From contig BRXU01000019.1 in NCBI GenBank assembly GCA_030267565.1, positions 1,476,501-1,540,500 on the forward strand: a stretch of 64,000 bases of DNA. Direction: 5' to 3'. The position numbers and the translations under genes were made by a program. This document shows positions 58,077 through 64,000 of this stretch, piece by piece; positions within the stretch are counted from its first letter, which is position 1, and each line of letters opens with the position of its first letter. The stretch comes from Pleodorina starrii (Eukaryota; Chlorophyta; Chlorophyceae; Chlamydomonadales; Volvocaceae). The notes below the pieces were generated by a model. That model saw only the letters and a program-made list of their open reading frames with translations, did not search any database and was not told the origin of the DNA.

Positions 58077-61000
58077 TTACACCTCCTCATCCGGTGGCAT
58101 GGCCACTCCCGCCGCCGGCCGTGCATCCCGGTCCCTCCGCCGAGCACCCCTCGACGAAGAGCCGTCGCTGTCCCCCCGCCGCATACCCTCCGGTGCCACC
58201 CCTCCTCCTCCTCCTCCTCCTCCTCCACCGCTGCCGCCGCCCCCGGCGCCTGACGCCGACACCGTCGGGCTCGCTGGCTGCACCGGGCTGCTGCCGCTGC
58301 CGCCGTTCCGCCGCCGGCCCCGCAGCGCCGCCGCGCCCGCCAGCACGGCCGCCGCCGCCGCCGCCGGCGCCGTCAGCTCGTCCTTCCTCTTGATGAACTC
58401 CTGCCGGTGCTGCACCAGCAGCCGCTCCTGCTCCTCGTGCGCCGCCAGGAGAGCCCGGGAGGGGGTATCGAGGCCGCTGCTGCCGCCGCCGGAGCTGCCG
58501 CCGCTGCCGGCCCGGCCGCGCAGCCGCGCGAGCGTAACGGCCGGCGAGGCGGCGGCGCCGCCGCCGTCAGGCGGCGTCAGCGGCGAGCCGAACATCGCCG
58601 CCGCCATGGCGGTGGGGCTGGCGAACGCCGAAGCTGCGGCGGCGGCGCCGCCGCCGCTGCGCTTGCCGCTGTCGGCGCCGCCGCCGCCGCCGCTGCTGCC
58701 GCTGCGCTGCTCCAGCCGCGCTGCGGCGGCTTGCTGCGCAAGTGGCGATGCCGGCGGCGACGCCGCGGCTGCCGCCGCTGCCTGAGACTGACCCATGGGT
58801 CCCGTCAGGCGGCCCCGCGGCGTCACGTCACCGTTTCCCGGACCCAGACCCGGACCCGAGCTCCCAAACGACGCGTCCCGCTTGGGCAGAGCCTGACGGG
58901 CGGAGGCGGAGGCGGAGGCGGGGGGCGCCTCCACGTCGCCGTCGACGCTGCCGTCGGCGGTGGTGGTTGAGGTGGTTGCTGCGGGTGGTTGTGGTGGTTT
59001 GGATAGGTCGGGCGAGGTGAGGCCGTTGCCGTCGGCTTGCTCCTCCGTGTCGCGATCTTCGTACAGCCGCTCGTCCGCCTCGTCCTCCTCCAGAGCACGC
59101 GCCCTGGGCGGGGGTTGGGGGTTGGGGTTGGGGTTGGGGTTGGGGCCACAAGACGCGTGGCGGTGCGGGGCGCGAGGCGGGTTAAGGAGGAATCAGACAG
59201 CTGACACGGGACGGGACGGGACGGGACGGGACGGGACGGGACGGGACGGGACGGGACGGGACGGGACGGGACGGGACGGGACGGGACGGGACGGGACGGG
59301 ACGGGACGGGACGGGACGGGACGGGACGGGACGGGACGGGACGGGACGGGACGGGACGGGACGGGACGGGACGGGACGGGACGGGACGGGACGGGACGGG
59401 ACGGGACGGGACGGGACGGGACGGGACGGGACGGGACGGGACGGGACGGGACGGGACGGGACGGGACGGGACGGGACGGGACGGGACGGGACGGGACGGG
59501 GAAATGGCGGCAGTGGCGGCGGCGGTAATGTGGTGGCGGTGACACGGTGGGTGGACAGGAACACGAGCGGTGGTGATGCCACCACCGCTGACTCAGCCAG
59601 GCGGGGCTGGAGAAGGTCCACGTCATCTCACGCCTCATGCATTTGCATGCCTGCATGCCTGTAAAGCCTGTAATGCCTGTATGTATGTGCATGCGCGCCC
59701 GAGGTGTGGCCATTGGAAAAATGCATCCAATGGACGGCAGATTGTCGACTGTCAGTCCCTGGGTTCCCGGGTTCCGCAGCCTTAAGAGGTGCGGTGCAGC
59801 CTCCGAAACCGGTCGTTGTTTTGTTGAGCCGGCGGTTACGGTTACTCGGCCATGATTGACCGTTTCCTCGCCCCCGCCCCCCGCCAGCGGACCCAGGCCG
59901 CAACACGGCACCGTACCCGCAGAGTTGCGAATGTTGGGAGATTCACACCACTGCCCCTTTACCCCCTCTTCCCCTCCCCCCCGCAAAGACATCCATCCGC
60001 CCGCTTCCAAACCTGTCCAGGACAACCACCTCCCCAGGTGCCCCTCACCACACCCCCTCCCACCGCCCACCCGCCGCACCACCACCGAACTTCCCCCAAC
60101 CCCGCCCACCCACCCACCCACCACCCAACCCACCCACCACCCACTTCACTGCGGTTCCAGTACCCAACCACCCCCACCACCCCCGCCACCTAGTCCCCCG
60201 TCCCCCCATTCCGACACCCACCCACCCACCCATCCACTCACCTCCTGCTGGGTGTGGGGTTCCTGCTGAGCGCCCCGTGCTCCCCCGCCTCACTCATCTC
60301 CTCACTCAGGATAGCTCGCCGCATCAGCCGAGAAGGCACGCGAGGAAGGCCACCCCCGCCACCACCACCGCTCCCAGTCGCCCGCCCCGGAAGCGCAGGC
60401 AGCGCCGGCGGCGGCGACAACGCATCGTCGCCGCGGCGGTGCCGCGCCGCCGCTGCCGCGGGCCCAAAGCCCGGCGGGTGGGGCGGCAGCGGCGCGGCGC
60501 CGCGCGGCGCCGCGGCGGCGGCGGCGGCGCCGCCGCCGCCGCCGGCGTGCATGCGTGTGATAAAGGCATTGCTGTTGGCGATGGTGGCTGCGCTGTTATT
60601 GTTGTTTGTGGTGGTTGTGGTGGTGGTGATGGTGGTGGTGGTATGGCGGTCCGGGGTGACGGCGAGGTTGAGGGGGGTGGCGGAGGGCAGGGGCGAGGCG
60701 AGCGAGGGGGCGCCGGCAACCAACAGGGGTGCGGGTGGGGGCTCGGAGAAGGTGCGGTGGCCCGAGGTGAGGGAGGCCGCGCCGCCGCCGCTGTGGAGAC
60801 CGATGATGGGGGTGCTGTAGCCGGCTGCGGGCGGGGCGGGGCGGGGCGGGGGACGGGGGACGGGCGGGGGGAGTGGCGAGCGGTTGGCGAGCGCAGGCAC
60901 GACATGATGGCGGTGATGGGGGAGGAACAGGACGTGCCGCATTTACCGGTATCTCCAGGGAGGGGGAGCTGAGGGTCTGTTCACAACCGAAATCCGCAGT

Positions 61001-64000
61001 CCATGCCCACCATACAGGTAGGTGTACGCCAAATGACGCGTTTCTGGGTCCGTTCGCCAATGCCGTCTCCGTCCCTTTGAAATGTGGTATCTGCTTCATT
61101 AGCCCTCCTACCCCCCCACCCCCACCCACCCGTGTCCTGCTGTCTCGACCACATGGCCGCATACAGTCCCCCCTCCTCCATCAGTTCCGAGTGACAGCCG
61201 CATTGGGCCACCTCGCCGCGGTCGAGCACCTGGCGGCGGGAGGAGGGGGCGGGGGGAGCGAGGGAAGAAGGGGAGGGTTTAAGTACGGCAGTCCAAAGGG
61301 GCCAGCTGACAGGCTGACGCGCCGTAGTGAACAAGGGGGGAAGATTGGGGAGGGGGGAGGTGAGGTGGTGGTGGTGGTGGTGGGGAGGAAGGGGGAGGTT
61401 AGAGGGTAAGAAGAAGAAGAACAGCCTCAGGAATATAACCGATGAAGACCCCGCAACGGCCAACAGACTCGGCAACGGTCAGAAGCGGTCCCGGATATCC
61501 GGTCCAGGGGTGGGATGGGATGGGATGGGATGGGATGGGGTGGGATGGGATGGGATGGGATGGGGTGGGATGGGATGGGATGGGATGGGATGGGATGGGA
61601 TGGGATGGGATGGGATGGGATGGGATGGGATGGGATGGGATGGGATGGGATGGGATGGGATGGGAGGGGATGGGATGGGATGGGAGGGGATGGGATGGGA
61701 TGGGATGGGAGGGGCTGGGATGGGATGGGATGGGATGGGATGGGATGGGATGGGATGGGATGGGATGGGATGGGATGGGATGGGATGGGATGGGATGGGA
61801 TGGGATGGGATGGGATGGGATGGGATGGGATGGGATGGGATGGGATGGGATGGGATGGGATGGGATGGGATGGGATGGGATGGGATGGGATGGGATGGGA
61901 TGGGATGGGATGGGATGGGATGGGATGGGATGGGATTGGATGGGATGGGATGGGATGTGATGGGATGGGATGGGATGGGATGGGATGGGATGGGATGGGA
62001 TGGGATGGGATGGGATGGGATGGGATGGGATGGGATGGGATGGGATGGGATGGGATGGGATGGGATGGGATGGGATGGGATGGGATGGGATGGGATGGGA
62101 TGGGATGGGATGGGATGGGATGGGGTGGGGTGGGGTGGGGTGGGATGGGGTGGGATGGAGTGGGGTGGGATGGGATGGGATGGGATGGGATGGGATGGGA
62201 TGGGATGGGATGGGATGGGATGGGATGGGATGGGATGGGATGGGATGGGATGGGGTGTGACTCTCAACGTTACCTAGCTGCTGCGGGGTCCACGAGGGCC
62301 AAGTTGAGGGGCCAAACGACACGAAGCCGCGAAGAGAAGGGCGCAAGGGACCTCCGGACGCGCCAAACAGCGTCCTCCCACCTCCTCTCCCATCCCCTCT
62401 CCCCCGTCCATCCCACTCCCACTCCCACTCCCTTCCTCCTCCCTCCTCCCTCCTCCCCCCACCCCACCCCACCCCCACCCACACACCCCACCCCACCCCA
62501 CCCCACCCCACCAGGATCAGGTCCGCGTCCATGATCGTGGACAGCCGGTGCGCCACAATCACAGTCGTACAGCGACTGCGCAGCGTCTGCAGCGATGACT
62601 GTATGGCGAGCTCCGTCAGCGAGTCAAGTGCCGAGGTGGCCTCATCCAGGATCAACACGGAGGGGCGCTTCAACACGGCGCGAGCAAAGGCCACGCGCTG
62701 CTTCTCGCCGCCGCTGAGGCGCAGGCCGCGCTCGCCCACCCGGGTGGCGTAGCCCTTCTTAAAGGTGGTGGTGATGGAGGCGTGGATGTGGGCCACGGCG
62801 GCCGCCTCGGTGACCTGGTTTCGGAGGCCGGGTCGGGAAGGGAAAGGGGGAAGGGGGGGGAAAGGGAAGGGAAGGGGAGGAGGGGGTGGTGGTGGAGGGG
62901 GGAGGGGCGCGGGTTTGGGTAGCTTGGGTTCGGAGGCCGGGAGGGAGGGAGGCGGTGATGGAGATGGAAGCGGTTGGAGGAGGCGGCGAGGGGCGGGGGG
63001 CCGCGCGATGGGGCGGTTTGGTGGGGTCATGGCCACCACGGGTGGGAGGGGCGCGTGGGCTGGTGGGAAGACGGTGGGGCGTGGGAGCGGGGTTCGCTTG
63101 CGCCGTAAGCGCTTCCGCACTGGCTGGGCCAGGGCCGCTGGGAGCTGGCGCGGGGCCCCAAGCTCAGCAGCAGAAGTAGCAGCAGCAGGAGCAACAGAAG
63201 TAGCAGCGCTGTCCTTCAGAAAAGCACACGCGGGCGCACGGACTCCCCGGGTGGCACGTGAGCGCGTGCGCTCGGTGGTCCGTCTTTTCCGCCCGCCCGC
63301 GCAAGAGAGACGGAGAGAGACGAACGGACTCATCGGAAGGGCCCTCCCGATCAAGCCCTCTGCTTCTCAAGCCGCTCGTCCTCAGGGCCCTCCGCATCGC
63401 CCCCTTCGCAGCTTTCCCCTCCCGTTCCACCCCCTCCCCCCTCCCCCCCACCACCACCCCCGAAATGCCGGCGCACCTCCTCGTCCGTGGCGTCCGTCCT
63501 GCCGTACCGGATGTTGTACATTACCGTATCGTTGAACATGACCGTGTCCTGAGGCACCACCGCCACCGCCCGCCGGAGGGACTCCTGCGGGGCGATACAC
63601 ACAACACAAACACACAAACACACATACATGAACACATGAACACACACCGAGGGGAGGAGCGACGAGGGTGAGAGAGGAGACACCGCCCACCACATGCCGC
63701 AGGGAGGGAGGGAGGACGATTTAAACCGAGCCAAGCCGAGAGGGCGATCAGCCAGTGTGGGGGTGTGGTGGTGCCTGAACGGACGGGCCCGGGAGAGACG
63801 GGTGCAACAAAAAAAACCTGAGGAAGGAAGGCCCGGCGGTGCGGTGGCGCGGCCCGGCCTCCGTTCCGCCGCTGCGGTTTCATCTCCATCAATACCCGCC
63901 CCGCCTCCACCAACCCACCCAAACCACCAACCCGTCCCCCCCTCCCCCCCAACCCCCCTCCTCCCCTCCTCCCTCTCTCCCCCTCCCACCTGTGACACCA
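58077..64000 (-). CDS. ABC transporter, ABCB half-transporter (HMT1/ATM-like), 3' part
   Basis: Exons in the window: 64000-63990 (partial), 63584-63477, 62814-62512, 61229-61130, 60824-60242, 59103-58077 (TAA), all in phase (about 709 codons). The nucleotide-binding domain is visible from [20 protein letters not shown] (Q-loop region) through [15 protein letters not shown] (signature), [12 protein letters not shown] (Walker B and D-loop) and [10 protein letters not shown] (H-loop). The wording [13 protein letters not shown] is typical of the HMT1/ABCB6/ATM branch, which moves metal- or thiol-linked compounds across vacuolar or mitochondrial membranes. The membrane domain and Walker A lie beyond the right edge. 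After the domain end ([18 protein letters not shown]) comes a tail of about 535 residues rich in Ala/Gly/Ser/Pro with a charged helix ([19 protein letters not shown]). The exon joins are supported by phase, but the tail has no homology support. Confidence 0.88.
59206..59500. repeat. (ACGGG)59 pentanucleotide array in ABC-gene intron
   Basis: 295 bp of uninterrupted acggg, 59 copies by eye, in the intron between the last two exons. Both strands are open in all frames only because of the repeat. Confidence 0.97.
61511..62255. repeat. (TGGGA)n pentanucleotide array, about 149 units, in ABC-gene intron
   Basis: About 745 bp of tgggr pentamers with scattered single-base variants (tgggg, gggga, tggag, ttgga, tgtga) clustered at both ends and near 61,665-61,710. 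It lies between the exon carrying the signature motif and the next exon. Confidence 0.97.

Noticed and set aside
59193..60133. Frame of repeated Pro-Val-Pro-Ser-Arg over the ACGGG array
   Set aside because: It is translation of a pentamer inside an intron. The flanking exons join in phase without it.
61327..62534. Very long open frames on both strands across the TGGGA array
   Set aside because: The pentamer has no stop in any frame, so these are repeat artefacts. The region is an intron of the ABC transporter gene.

Overview
The window looks like nuclear DNA of a volvocine green alga (Chlamydomonas/Volvox relatives). It is GC-rich and packed with microsatellites. Its genes have many short introns with GT...AG ends, and its proteins carry Ala/Gly/Pro/Gln-rich insertions. 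No bacterial operon, tRNA, rRNA or CRISPR array was seen. Multi-exon genes were rebuilt by hand by matching splice sites and reading phases; exon coordinates are given in each entry.

Layout, left to right. (1) 1-195: a glycine-rich 3' end of an unknown gene. (2) 3,305-3,886 (-): a Lys-rich single-exon protein. (3) 5,817-11,381 (-): a 12-exon leucine-rich repeat (LRR) protein of 443 aa whose exons are made of whole repeats. (4) 12.5-18.3 kb: a damaged stretch. A retroelement relic lies on one side, a 5-exon headless and tailless phytyl-ester-synthase-like fragment (14,099-17,076, -) in the middle, and a Copia fragment (17,640-18,296, +) on the other side. (5) 19,695-31,396 (-): a complete 16-exon type IA DNA topoisomerase of about 1,471 aa. 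It has an Arg/Pro/Ser-rich N-terminal extension (possible organelle transit peptide), a Ser-Pro microsatellite-encoded linker, a zinc finger, two Toprim_Crpt-type repeats and a C-terminus with two HMG-box-like segments. (6) 33,174-35,287 (+): the four 3' exons of a metallo-beta-lactamase-fold protein. (7) 35.3-43.2 kb: repeat-rich. It holds a 249-aa coiled-coil protein (38,616-39,907, -) and a RadA/Sms gene fragment (40,412-40,652, +). (8) 43,245-49,835: a Ty3/Gypsy chromovirus-like LTR retrotransposon with identical 282-bp LTRs and a perfect 5-bp target duplication. Its pol segment is inverted relative to gag, the chromodomain and the LTR/PPT orientation. (9) 49.8-53.0 kb: direct repeats, a LINE relic with an RNase H signature, and a possible Harbinger N-terminus. 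(10) 54,105-56,303 (+): an intronless BTB-BACK protein. (11) 58,077-64,000 (-): the 3' half of an ABCB/HMT1/ATM-type ABC transporter with a very long disordered C-terminal extension. Its introns contain large perfect pentanucleotide arrays.

The genes do not form a pathway; this is an ordinary eukaryotic gene neighbourhood with accessory mobile DNA. The strongest unusual items are the internally inverted Gypsy element, the methyltransferase-like domain in its pol, the topoisomerase-HMG architecture with a microsatellite-coded linker, and the gene fragments (PES-like, RadA-like) stranded among transposon relics.
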